Source: an uncultured Bacteroidales bacterium | GTDB taxonomy: Bacteria > Bacteroidota > Bacteroidia > Bacteroidales > Muribaculaceae | DNA length: 50,533 bases | Direction: 5' to 3' | NCBI GenBank assembly: GCA_902776435.1 | Contig: CACYQB010000021.1 | Span: forward strand, 1-50,533 | In this document: positions 9,440 to 17,389 of the stretch, in pieces | How positions within the stretch are numbered: position 1 is the first letter of the stretch | Layout: each line of letters begins with the position of its first letter | Translations under genes and position numbers: made by a program | The notes under the pieces: generated by a model | Databases searched by the model: none | Told to the model about the DNA's origin: nothing | The model's input: the letters and a program-made list of their open reading frames with translations, nothing else

Positions 9440-9535
9440 TTACCAGGCTCCTCCAAGCAGATAGTCGATGAGGGCGGTCACGTCGGCGTGGGCGGCAAGT
9501 GATGCCATCAGCACAGTAATAAGAAAGAATATCAA
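9440..9535 (-). pseudogene. Deletion remnant: LRR-gene signal peptide joined to dockerin tail
   Basis: Read on the minus strand, this piece encodes VLMASLAAHADVT, the same as residues 11-23 of the neighbouring LRR protein, joined directly in frame to ALIDYLLGGAW and a stop, the end of its dockerin repeat. The two parts meet at a DVT that occurs in both, so an internal deletion between short homologies in a former paralogue is the simple explanation. No ATG precedes the signal sequence in the right place. Confidence 0.7.
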
Positions 9536-9569
9536 CTCTTTATATCTTCTGTATTTAGAGAGTAAATAA

Positions 9570-12149
9570 TCAATGGCGCTTGCGTTGCGGCTTCTCGAGC
9601 ACAATACTCTCACTGTCATCGAAATGAGGACCACCAACGGCGCTAACATTGGTGCCAGTGCGCATCACCTTCGAGGGCCAACTGCCGCCGAGTAGGTAGT
9701 CGATCAGGACGGTCACGTCGCTGATGGTGGCGCTGCCATCCTGGTTGCAGTCAGCCGCAGGGTTGCTGATGGTGCCGCCGCCCAGCAGCAGGTCGATCAG
9801 GGCTGTCACGTCGCTGATATTCACGCTACCGTCGCCATTCACGTCGCCGCGCACAAACGAGCTGCCGGTATAGAGTTCCCAGCCTTCGCCTTCCGCCCAA
9901 GACCAATGGTAGACATCCCAATTCTTGGCATTGGCCTGGCTGACCTGAGCTGCAGTAATGACATTTCCCTCAACAATATCATCTTCGGGATCATAATCGA
10001 TAACGGCATAAAGTGCTCCGGGAGCATCGGCGCTGCGTGTGGGCAACGCGTTGACGATCTGACCCATCTGGCTGGCATTGAGTTTATTATAGAATAGGGC
10101 TAATTGATTCAAATCAGGGCTATTACCCAACTGCAGGCTGGTCAACTGATTGTTCTGAGCACGGAAAATTTGCAGAGCACTACAGCCACGGGCATCAATA
10201 CTTGTTAGCTGATTAAAATCTAACAAAAGGTAAATGAGATCATCATGGTTACCAAGTACCACTTGAGAAATCTGATTGTTGGTGCACATTAAATGGAGTA
10301 ACGAGGCAAACCTCGAGACATCGATAGTGCCTGAAACCTGGTTGCCACGGATGTCAAGAGAAAGGAAATTGTCAGGACAAGTGCTCAGGTCCACACTTGT
10401 CAACAGGTTGTAGCGGCACCAGAGGTAGAGGAGTTTGGAGTTGCGGCTGATGTCCAGTTCGGTCAGTTGATTGTCTTCACACAGTAGATACATGAGCTCT
10501 GGGCAAGTGGTGACGTCCAGTTCAGTCAATTGGTTGTACATGCAATCGATATAATTCAGTACAGGACAATTATAAACTTCCAAACGGGTCAGAGCGCAAG
10601 AGTAGCATTCTAATTCTTCAAGGAATGGATTATCGTTGACAGCCAGTGCCGTCAACTGGGGTTTATTAATTACCAAGAGTGTGGTGAACAGATTGCCACT
10701 GCACCACAGTTCCCCCAGGTCGTTCATATTATCCACATTCAGGCTGGGGAGGCCGCAGTTAGAGCAGTTTAAATAAGTCATGGCCGAACAGTCACTCAAG
10801 CCGGTAATGCTGCCAAGGTCAGGGTTGTTCATGCAGTTCAAGTTCACAAGGGAAGTCAGACCCGTCACGTTGAGCGAGGTCAACTGGTTATTATAGCAAT
10901 AAAAACTTTTGAGGCCAGGACAGAACGTCACGTCAAGTGAAGTGAATGCGCAATAATCGCAGCCAAACCAAGCCAACGCTGTGCAATCCGCCAGTCCCTG
11001 GATTGACGAAAGATTGCTGTTTACTTCACAATGCAGTAAGTTCAGACCAGTGCAGCCTGTCACATCAAGCGATGTCAAGGCGCAGTAGGCGCATCTGAGC
11101 TCTAACAGCCCCGTGTTACCTCTAACCCTGAGATATTTCAGTTGAGGTTTGTTGCTCACTTCAAGGGTGCCCGTCAACTGGTTGTTACGGGCCCACAGCG
11201 TTTGCAGGTTGTTCATGTTGTTCACGCCGGGCAGTTCGGTGATGGCACAGTCCTCACAGTCCAGATAGGTCAATGCGATACAACCAGCCAGGCCAGTGAT
11301 GGCAGTTAGATTAGAATTATAATAACACTTCAGCGTTTTTAACGCCGAGCAGCCCGAAACTACGAGCGTGGTCAAGTCACAGCTATAGCACAAGAGCTCT
11401 GTCAGCCGTGTATTACCCGTGACCCTGAGGTAAGACAGATTGTGGTGACCAGAGACATCGAGTGACGTTAGCTGATTGTAGCGTGCATAAAGCTTTTCCA
11501 AGTTCGTCATGCCTGAGACAGCGCTCAAGTCGGTGATGGCGCAGTCCTCACAGTCCAGATAGGTGATTGCCGTACAGGAGGCCAACCCATAGATAGTGGT
11601 TAGATTAGCATTCTCATAGCACCTCAAACTGGCCAAGGCAGTACAATTGGAGATATCAAAACTGGTGATTGCGTTGCGGTAGCAGGTGAGCGACGTCAGA
11701 TTAGGATTGTTTGATATCCACAACGTCCTCAAGGCACTACGGTTCGTTACCGAGAAAAGAGAAATCTGGTTGTTCTGGAGATACAATTCCTGCAGAACAG
11801 TGTTATTATCCACGTTGATTGACGTCAACTTGTTGTATCCCAAATTGAGGTAAATCAGCTTGGTGTTGGCGCTCACGTCAATCGTGGTCAGATTATTCGA
11901 GTAGAGATCCAATCTTTTCAATTGTGTAAAATACTGCACACCCGTCATGTCGGAAATGCCCTTGTAAGCCAGATTCAACGTGTCACGGGCATTGAGCTGC
12001 GCCGTGGTGATGGTGCCGCTGGGATACTGGCCCAGCAGGTAGGAGCGGAAGATCGCGTCAGGGAAGTTGGTGGCGTTGATCGTCACGTCGGCGTGGGCGG
12101 CAAGTGATGCCATCAGCACAGCCAGGGAAAGAAGGAATAATCTTTTCAT
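9570..12149 (-). CDS. Large secreted LRR protein with C-terminal dockerin-like repeats
   Basis: 859 residues. A signal peptide MKRLFLLSLAVLMASLAAHA is followed by about 30 short leucine-rich repeats, many with the pattern L-x-x-L-x-C/N-x-N-x-L-T (YNQLTSLDVS, NNQLTSL, LDCEDCAITDL), resembling internalin or BspA-type ectodomains. Near the C-terminus two Ca2+-binding dockerin-like modules are seen (GDVNGDGSVNISDVTALIDL and ADCNQDGSATISDVTVLIDY). A short tail ending KPQRKRH follows; its basic end is unusual. It is a surface or secreted protein, probably for adhesion or protein binding. It is a single-gene unit with a promoter at 12207-12238. Confidence 0.85.
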   Translation of the reverse strand: MKRLFLLSLAVLMASLAAHADVTINATNFPDAIFRSYLLGQYPSGTITTAQLNARDTLNLAYKGISDMTGVQYFTQLKRLDLYSNNLTTIDVSANTKLIYLNLGYNKLTSINVDNNTVLQELYLQNNQISLFSVTNRSALRTLWISNNPNLTSLTCYRNAITSFDISNCTALASLRCYENANLTTIYGLASCTAITYLDCEDCAITDLSAVSGMTNLEKLYARYNQLTSLDVSGHHNLSYLRVTGNTRLTELLCYSCDLTTLVVSGCSALKTLKCYYNSNLTAITGLAGCIALTYLDCEDCAITELPGVNNMNNLQTLWARNNQLTGTLEVSNKPQLKYLRVRGNTGLLELRCAYCALTSLDVTGCTGLNLLHCEVNSNLSSIQGLADCTALAWFGCDYCAFTSLDVTFCPGLKSFYCYNNQLTSLNVTGLTSLVNLNCMNNPDLGSITGLSDCSAMTYLNCSNCGLPSLNVDNMNDLGELWCSGNLFTTLLVINKPQLTALAVNDNPFLEELECYSCALTRLEVYNCPVLNYIDCMYNQLTELDVTTCPELMYLLCEDNQLTELDISRNSKLLYLWCRYNLLTSVDLSTCPDNFLSLDIRGNQVSGTIDVSRFASLLHLMCTNNQISQVVLGNHDDLIYLLLDFNQLTSIDARGCSALQIFRAQNNQLTSLQLGNSPDLNQLALFYNKLNASQMGQIVNALPTRSADAPGALYAVIDYDPEDDIVEGNVITAAQVSQANAKNWDVYHWSWAEGEGWELYTGSSFVRGDVNGDGSVNISDVTALIDLLLGGGTISNPAADCNQDGSATISDVTVLIDYLLGGSWPSKVMRTGTNVSAVGGPHFDDSESIVLEKPQRKRH

Positions 12150-12206
12150 AATCTTTATCGTTTAATGTGTTAGTAAATTTTGTGTTCCAATTCTTTAGTA
12201 ATGCCG

Positions 12207-12238
12207 CAAATATAGTAACAAATATTTAATAATCCAAT
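12207..12238 (-). promoter_or_regulatory. Promoter of the large LRR gene
   Basis: Minus-strand ATTG at 12235-12238 (one mismatch) and TATATTTG at 12207-12214, with a 20-bp spacer. Confidence 0.6.
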
Positions 12239-12254
12239 AAAAAACGGTCCAAAT

Positions 12255-12310
12255 TCCTACTTATGCTCGCGTTGCTCGCAGTTTAAAGTTTAGAGTTTAA
12301 AGTTTAAAGA
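12255..12310. repeat. Inverted copy of the heptamer/GCTCGC repeat block
   Basis: ATGCTCGCGTTGCTCGC followed by TTTAAAG/TTTAGAG heptamers: the reverse complement of the block at about 9370-9415. The two copies flank the LRR gene and its remnant in inverted orientation. The rest of 12311-12440 holds further scraps (CCGCATTCCG, ACTCACGCTAA) also seen at 9230-9330, and nothing coding. Confidence 0.65.
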
Positions 12311-12440
12311 GAGGCTTCCGCATTCCGTGGGGACTCACGCTAATGCGCTAAGCCAGGTTGACTTAAACGTCAAGAAATCAACAAAATATACTAATGTATA
12401 TATAGAAAGCTTTATCAAACAACATCAACAACATTATTTC

Positions 12441-12485
12441 ACAACACGAACAACCAAATATTAAAATAAAGGTTGATTGTGTTGT
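12441..12485. repeat. Intergenic hairpin
   Basis: ACAACACGAACAACC (12441-12455) pairs imperfectly (12 of 15) with 12471-12485 around an AT-rich loop. It is similar in build to the hairpins at 9156 and 41165. Confidence 0.5.
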
Positions 12486-12551
12486 TCAAAGTTGTTATGG
12501 TTGTTTGTAATAGAATGCGGATGCTTTGTACGATTATTCATACAGATTTAC

Positions 12552-12613
12552 ACAAAAAACGGCCGGCTGCACGGGCAGTCGGTCGCTTCGTGTTTTTGAT
12601 GTGGTACCTCCGG
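12552..12613 (-). repeat. tRNA-Phe-derived 62-bp repeat, copy A (with terminator)
   Basis: Differs at one base from copy C (23958-24019), which contains the last 11 bases of the tRNA-Phe gene and its terminator. Here there is no tRNA body beyond GGTACCTCCGG. The GC-rich stem (12560-12570 and 12575-12585), followed on the minus strand by T6, can terminate the BspA gene upstream of it. It is probably an att-like footprint or a duplicated terminator. Confidence 0.8.
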
Positions 12614-12665
12614 TCTCGGACGGATGAGGTTCGATCTCGGTTGTCATGTTGACAACCAGTTATTT

Positions 12666-14699
12666 CTAATTCCGGGTACCATTCAAGATGATGTCGATGA
12701 CAGCGTTGATGTCGGCGATGTTGATTTCGCCATCACCGTTCACGTCGGCAGCAGGGGTGTCATCATTTCCGCCTAAGATGATGTCGATGACGGCGTTTAC
12801 ATCAGCAATATTGACCTCAAGGTCACGATTCACGTCGCCCATGAAAATGTCTTCCACAATCTGCCCGAAATAGGGATGCCAGCGCTCATCGGCTTGGTAG
12901 GCACCAGTCATTCCCTGTAGAACATGAAGTGTGCGACCTGAGTAGTCGTCATCATACAAATACCACCAACAACATGGATCACCATACTCGTTCGATACTC
13001 TTAAGGGGTCAGCAATGTAGCTATACACATCCGACAGTCCAGTGCACCATTCGAACGCCTTGAAGTCAATCCTAGTCACCGAGTTGGGGATGACGATGCT
13101 GGATAGTCCAGTGCAGCCACCGAACGCCTGTTGACCAATCTTAATCACCGAGTTGGGGATGACGATGCTGGTCAGCCCAGTGCAGCCAGAGAACGTATTG
13201 TCACTGATCTCAGTTATCGAGTTGGGAATGACGATGCTGGTCAGCCCAGTGCAGTTACCGAACGCATGGATGCCGATCTCAGTTACCGAGTTGGGGATAT
13301 CGATGCTGGTCAGTCCACTACATCCCTTGAACGCCATGAAACCGATAGCAGTTACCGAGTTGGGGATGACGATGTCGGTCAGCCCAGTGCGGCCAGAGAA
13401 CGCATAGTCGCCGATCTTAGTTACCGAGTTGGGGATAATCGTGTTCTTGCAGCCAGCAATTAAAGTATTAGAGGCGGTCTCTATAATTGCATTACAGCCG
13501 TTGTGCGAATCATATCTTGGATTGCCACTTTCTACCACGATACTGGTCAGACCTGAGCACCAATCGAACGCCTTGCGGTCAATCCCAGTTACCGAATTGG
13601 GAATGACGATGCTGGTCAGCCCAGTGCAGTCAGCGAACGCTTCGCCAGCAATAGAATCTACCGAGTTGGGGATAACGATGCTGGTCAGACCACTGCAGAA
13701 CACGAAAGTATCGCCACGGATAACAGTTACCGAGTTGGGAATATTGACGCTGGTCAGACCTGTGCAGTGTGCAAACGCCCCGGCACCGATATCAGTTACC
13801 GAGTTGGGAATGACGATGCTGGTCAGACCTGTGCAGTATCTGAACGCGTCGCCAGTTATACTTGTGGTTCCATTTCTTAAAGTTATATTCGTTCCGCTTG
13901 GCATCGTGCCTTTATATTTATAAGCGACCGTGCCGGCATAGACCAATCCGTCGGGCTGGTTATTGAACCATGGTGTATCATAGAACGCATCCTCGCCAAT
14001 CTTTGTTACAGACTTAGGGATGTCAATGCTAGTCAGGCTCTCGCAGTAAGCGAACGTCCAATCACCGATATAAGTTACCGAGTTGGGAATGTCGATGCCG
14101 GTCAGCCCAGTGCAGTCAGCGAACGCATAGCCAGAAATACTTAATGTTCCTTCTTTTAATGTGATACTTGTCCCCGGGGGCATTGTGCCTTTATATTTAT
14201 AAGCGACCAATCCCGCATAGACCAATCCGTCTGGTTGGTTGCTATACCAACCAGTGCCAGAGAATGCCCTGTCGCCGATGGTGGTGACGGAGTTGGGAAT
14301 GTTGATCGTAGTCAGGAAGGAGCATTCACTGAACGCCGCCTCATCAATGGTAGTGACGGAGTTGGGGATGCTGATTTCGGTCAAACTCTTGCAGCGAGAG
14401 AACGCCCCGTAGCCGATGTAAGTAACGGAGTTGGGGATGTTGATGTCGGTCAAGTAAATGCTGCGAGAGAACGCCAAGTCGCCAATGGTGGTGACGGCGT
14501 AGGTTGTACCGTCATGGGTGACGGTGGCAGGGATGGTTACTGAGCCTTTGTATTCATTATTACCAAAGGTGACGGTAGCGGTGGCGTTGATGCGGTTGAT
14601 GTTGTAATAGATGCCATCGACCTCAATGTCGGCAGCCGTGGCTACGGCTGGCAACAGGAGAGCCAGCAGCAGGATTGTGGATGTGATTAAGTTTTTCAT
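12666..14699 (-). CDS. Secreted BspA-type LRR protein with dockerin-like tail
   Basis: 677 residues: signal peptide (MKNLITSTILLLALLLPAVATA), an N-terminal module EVDGIYYNIN, then roughly 17 BspA (LRR_5) repeats of about 23 residues with the core SIVIPNSVTxIGxxAFxxCTGL. There are two short inserts (YAGLVAYKYKGTMPPGT type). The end has a segment GRTLHVLQGM and two dockerin-like modules (DVNRDLEVNIADVNAVIDII and DVNGDGEINIADINAVIDII). BspA proteins of Bacteroidales and oral species bind host proteins or other cells; here the ligand is unknown. The last 150 bases and the sequence after the stop are almost the same as those of the gene at 22317-23837, so the two are recent paralogues. Confidence 0.88.
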   Translation of the reverse strand: MKNLITSTILLLALLLPAVATAADIEVDGIYYNINRINATATVTFGNNEYKGSVTIPATVTHDGTTYAVTTIGDLAFSRSIYLTDINIPNSVTYIGYGAFSRCKSLTEISIPNSVTTIDEAAFSECSFLTTINIPNSVTTIGDRAFSGTGWYSNQPDGLVYAGLVAYKYKGTMPPGTSITLKEGTLSISGYAFADCTGLTGIDIPNSVTYIGDWTFAYCESLTSIDIPKSVTKIGEDAFYDTPWFNNQPDGLVYAGTVAYKYKGTMPSGTNITLRNGTTSITGDAFRYCTGLTSIVIPNSVTDIGAGAFAHCTGLTSVNIPNSVTVIRGDTFVFCSGLTSIVIPNSVDSIAGEAFADCTGLTSIVIPNSVTGIDRKAFDWCSGLTSIVVESGNPRYDSHNGCNAIIETASNTLIAGCKNTIIPNSVTKIGDYAFSGRTGLTDIVIPNSVTAIGFMAFKGCSGLTSIDIPNSVTEIGIHAFGNCTGLTSIVIPNSITEISDNTFSGCTGLTSIVIPNSVIKIGQQAFGGCTGLSSIVIPNSVTRIDFKAFEWCTGLSDVYSYIADPLRVSNEYGDPCCWWYLYDDDYSGRTLHVLQGMTGAYQADERWHPYFGQIVEDIFMGDVNRDLEVNIADVNAVIDIILGGNDDTPAADVNGDGEINIADINAVIDIILNGTRN

Positions 14700-14735
14700 T
14701 TGTCTTTAGATATTATGTGTTATTGATTGACGTTG

Positions 14736-14767
14736 CAAAGGTAAGTCTAGCCATAAAAGTAAACAAG
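14736..14767 (-). promoter_or_regulatory. Promoter of the first island BspA gene
   Basis: Minus-strand CTTG (14764-14767) and TACCTTTG (14736-14743), 20 bp apart; 37 bases before the ATG. Confidence 0.6.
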
Positions 14768-14883
14768 CCTTTTACAAACAAAAAAGCCAATCGTCAAGAA
14801 ATAAACGAAAAAGTGTCAACTATTTTGACAGTCTCGACTGGTCTTACCATGAGACTTAGGAAATTATTAAACTATCATTACTA

Positions 14884-14911
14884 GAGAATGGCATAAAGCC
14901 ATTTTCTTTTT
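14884..14911 (+). terminator. Plus-strand terminator with no gene before it
   Basis: GAGAATGGC (14884-14892), loop ATAAA, GCCATTTTC (14898-14906), then a T-run. It points along the plus strand, but the nearest upstream gene is on the minus strand, so it is either a relic or ends an unseen short or antisense RNA. The remaining bases of 14768-14990 show nothing else. Confidence 0.6.
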
Positions 14912-14992
14912 ACCTCACTGTTTCTATAGACAATTATAGCATAAATGCAAATTACTGCCTTGGGCAAAGATATTTTTCTTGCAAACATTCTT

Positions 14993-15020
14993 ATTCTTTT
15001 CAAAAGAATCACTATTTTTG
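14993..15020 (+). promoter_or_regulatory. Operon promoter with a dyad operator candidate
   Basis: A TATTTTTG (-7 type) at 15013-15020 is preceded, within the spacer, by a 17-base near-perfect dyad ATTCTTTTCAAAAGAAT (14993-15009; only the centre base is unpaired). No TTTG stands at -33. A repressor bound there would block the promoter of the kinase operon; a leader of about 160 bases follows, which contains the kinase-gene relic. Confidence 0.5.
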
Positions 15021-15041
15021 TAGGATTAATACCAATCCTGT

Positions 15042-15177
15042 ATGAGCTACCTACGAATATCCAAATATGTTGAGGCTATCAAATTCGCTGAGTATATCCT
15101 TGATCAGTTCTCGCCCCTTCGCCCTGCTCTAGATGAGTATGATATAATAGTAATAAGTAGTGGCAACTTTGCATAAA
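15042..15177 (+). pseudogene. Relic of the kinase-LRR gene (codons about 103-143)
   Basis: Translation gives ISKYVEAIKFAEYILDQFSPL, closely matching ISEYVEAIKLAEDNLEQLSYL of the intact downstream kinase. After a one-base frameshift near 15120 it continues RPALDEYDIIVISSGNFA and a stop, matching RPVLDSDGNPVMSSGNFA. The sequence ends exactly within the ATP-loop region. It is a broken partial duplicate lying in the operon leader, in the same orientation as the intact gene. Confidence 0.85.
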
Positions 15178-15186
15178 TGAAACGTT

Positions 15187-17373
15187 ATGGATAACTCAAC
15201 AACTTTCACAAATAGAATGACCGTCAGGGCTTATGAGAGCAAACATCAATGTAAGATTCATGTACGCCCTCACAAGACTAAGGAAGGTATCTACCTGTAC
15301 TATCATTCTAATGCAGAAGATGCCAGTGCTATAGGTTTGGTTTCACAAAGAGCAGTAGATCTACTTTCTGTTGAAGGTGATTCAGCTTGGGATAAACTAA
15401 TGATAGCCGATTGCCATTATATCGATAATACTGGCAAGCAGCAGACCTGTAAAATGCTAATGTTATCTAACCTAGAAATGAATACAAAGGCATATCCGTT
15501 GATATCAGAATATGTTGAGGCAATCAAGTTGGCTGAGGACAACCTTGAACAGTTGTCTTATTTAAGGCCGGTGCTCGATTCTGATGGCAACCCCGTTATG
15601 AGCAGTGGCAACTTCGCTGTTGTCTTTAAGATGAAGGATGAGCGAAATGGAAAGTTCTGTGCTCTAAAGTGTTTCATTAAGGATCAGCCTGGTCGCAACG
15701 AGGCCTATAAACTTATTGCCGATGAACTTGAGTTTGTCTCATCGGATTTCATTATCCCAATCAAATACCTTGAGAAGGAATTGTTTGTTGACACGAGCAA
15801 TAGTGATGTTAGCGAGTTTCCTGTATTGCTGATGGACTGGGTGGAAGGCGTAACTCTTGACAAGTATATCCGTGAACACCTCCATGACCAATATGCTCTA
15901 CATCTTATCACATTCCAGTTTTGCCGCCTTGCTTCATGGCTCGTGTCGCAGCCTTTCGCTCACGGAGACCTGAAACCTGATAACATTTTGGTAAAGGAAG
16001 AGGGATCACTTGTGTTGGTAGACTACGATGGATTGTTTGTTCCTGCCATGAAGGGGCAGAAGGCTCGAGAAATTGGATCCCCCGACTATCGCCACCCTCT
16101 TCGCACCATAGATGACTTCAACGAGCATATTGACGACTTCTCCCTGGCTACTATAGCCATGCAATTGTACGCTATAGCGCTCCAACCAGACTTATTGCCC
16201 GCAACCCAAGGTGACACGTTATTACTCACTGAGACCGATTATCGTGACTTGGGCAAGTGTCCGATGATGTCAAGTTTGCTCTCGATGGTGAGTGATGCAA
16301 AATTTGCAAAGCTATTCAGTCTCTTCTTTATGGCCTTCTCAGAGAATTCACTTTCGCATATCTCTTTCCGAGCGTTCAACATAAACAAGCCTATAAAAAC
16401 AGACGATATTCCTCTATCTACAAAAGTGACCGACGAAGATATTGCTAACGGAGTAGAAGATGAGTTTGGTGCTATTTACAGTTCTGATGGGAAACGACTT
16501 CTAAAAGGTGTGGATAAGGTCAAGCCAGGAACGCAAGTGATATGTGACGAAGCATTCCAACGATGCAAGGATTTGACCCATATCAACATCCCAAATTCGG
16601 TGACCCATATCGGAGCCTGGACTTTCTCTATGTGCTCCGGCTTAGCAGTCATAACTATCCCTAATTCGGTGACACATATTGGTTATGGGGCATTCTATAG
16701 GTGCTCTAGCTTAACCAGCATCAATATACCCAATTCGGTGACACGTATCAGCAACAAGGCTTTCTCTAAGTGCTCTAGCTTAACTGTCATTACCATACCT
16801 AATAGGGTGACATATCTTGGTCACAACGCCTTCTCTATGTGCTCTAACTTAACCAGCATCAATATACCCAATTCGGTGACATTTATCGGAGATGATGCAT
16901 TTTCTAATTGTGAAAATTTAACTAGCATTACCATTCCTGATAGTGTTAGACGGATAGGAGAATATGCATTTTCGGGATGTTCTAACTTAAACCACATCAT
17001 CATTCCTGATTCGGTAACGCATATCTTGCGTGGGGCATTCTATGGATGTCAAAATTTAACCAGCATTACCATTCCTGACAGTGTTAGACGGATAGGAGAA
17101 TATGCATTTTCAGGATGCTATAACTTAAATCACATCACCATTCCTAATTCTGTAACACATATCGGTAAAGAAGTATTCTATGGGTGCAAAAGATTATCCA
17201 GCATCACTATTCCTGGTTCAGTGACACATATCGGAGAGAATGCATTTCTTCGGTGTAGCACTCTCGCTGAAATCCACATACCGGCAGGCAGTTATGACAG
17301 ATTTAAAAAGCTATTACCTGGTTGTGAAGCCAAGTTTGTTGAGGATTATAACCTTCCTCTTTACACACTATAA
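15187..17373 (+). CDS. Cytoplasmic Ser/Thr protein kinase fused to BspA-type leucine-rich repeats
   Basis: 728 residues, no signal peptide. Residues 1-125 form an unrecognised N-terminal region. The kinase domain (about 130-395) has a glycine-loop-like SSGNFAVVF (139-147), the ATP lysine K161 in ALKCF, the catalytic loop HGDLKPDN (259-266) and DYDG (279-282) in place of DFG; all catalytic residues are kept. From about 445 to 715 there are some 11 LRR_5 repeats (INIPNSVTHIGxxAFxxCSSL), the same repeat type as in the secreted BspA proteins on either side, but here intracellular. First gene of a four-gene operon; 16 bases separate it from the next. With the VWA and PP2C genes downstream it fits the kinase slot of a TerY-P-like triad. 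The LRRs are likely a sensing or docking part (inference). Confidence 0.85.
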   Translation: MDNSTTFTNRMTVRAYESKHQCKIHVRPHKTKEGIYLYYHSNAEDASAIGLVSQRAVDLLSVEGDSAWDKLMIADCHYIDNTGKQQTCKMLMLSNLEMNTKAYPLISEYVEAIKLAEDNLEQLSYLRPVLDSDGNPVMSSGNFAVVFKMKDERNGKFCALKCFIKDQPGRNEAYKLIADELEFVSSDFIIPIKYLEKELFVDTSNSDVSEFPVLLMDWVEGVTLDKYIREHLHDQYALHLITFQFCRLASWLVSQPFAHGDLKPDNILVKEEGSLVLVDYDGLFVPAMKGQKAREIGSPDYRHPLRTIDDFNEHIDDFSLATIAMQLYAIALQPDLLPATQGDTLLLTETDYRDLGKCPMMSSLLSMVSDAKFAKLFSLFFMAFSENSLSHISFRAFNINKPIKTDDIPLSTKVTDEDIANGVEDEFGAIYSSDGKRLLKGVDKVKPGTQVICDEAFQRCKDLTHINIPNSVTHIGAWTFSMCSGLAVITIPNSVTHIGYGAFYRCSSLTSINIPNSVTRISNKAFSKCSSLTVITIPNRVTYLGHNAFSMCSNLTSINIPNSVTFIGDDAFSNCENLTSITIPDSVRRIGEYAFSGCSNLNHIIIPDSVTHILRGAFYGCQNLTSITIPDSVRRIGEYAFSGCYNLNHITIPNSVTHIGKEVFYGCKRLSSITIPGSVTHIGENAFLRCSTLAEIHIPAGSYDRFKKLLPGCEAKFVEDYNLPLYTL

Positions 17374-17389
17374 TTAAATTAAAAGAGCT

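Noticed and set aside
12602-12660. Possible tRNA at repeat copies A and B
   Set aside because: Only the last 11 bases of tRNA-Phe are shared; beyond GGTACCTCCGG no D-arm or anticodon arm can be folded.
13080-14460. Regular repeats with an ACCGAGTTGGG core about every 69 bases, CRISPR-like at first sight
   Set aside because: The spacing is exactly 23 codons and encodes the LRR_5 repeats of the BspA protein; the repeats are diverged and translated. The same holds for 22700-23600 and 16580-17260. No cas genes are present.
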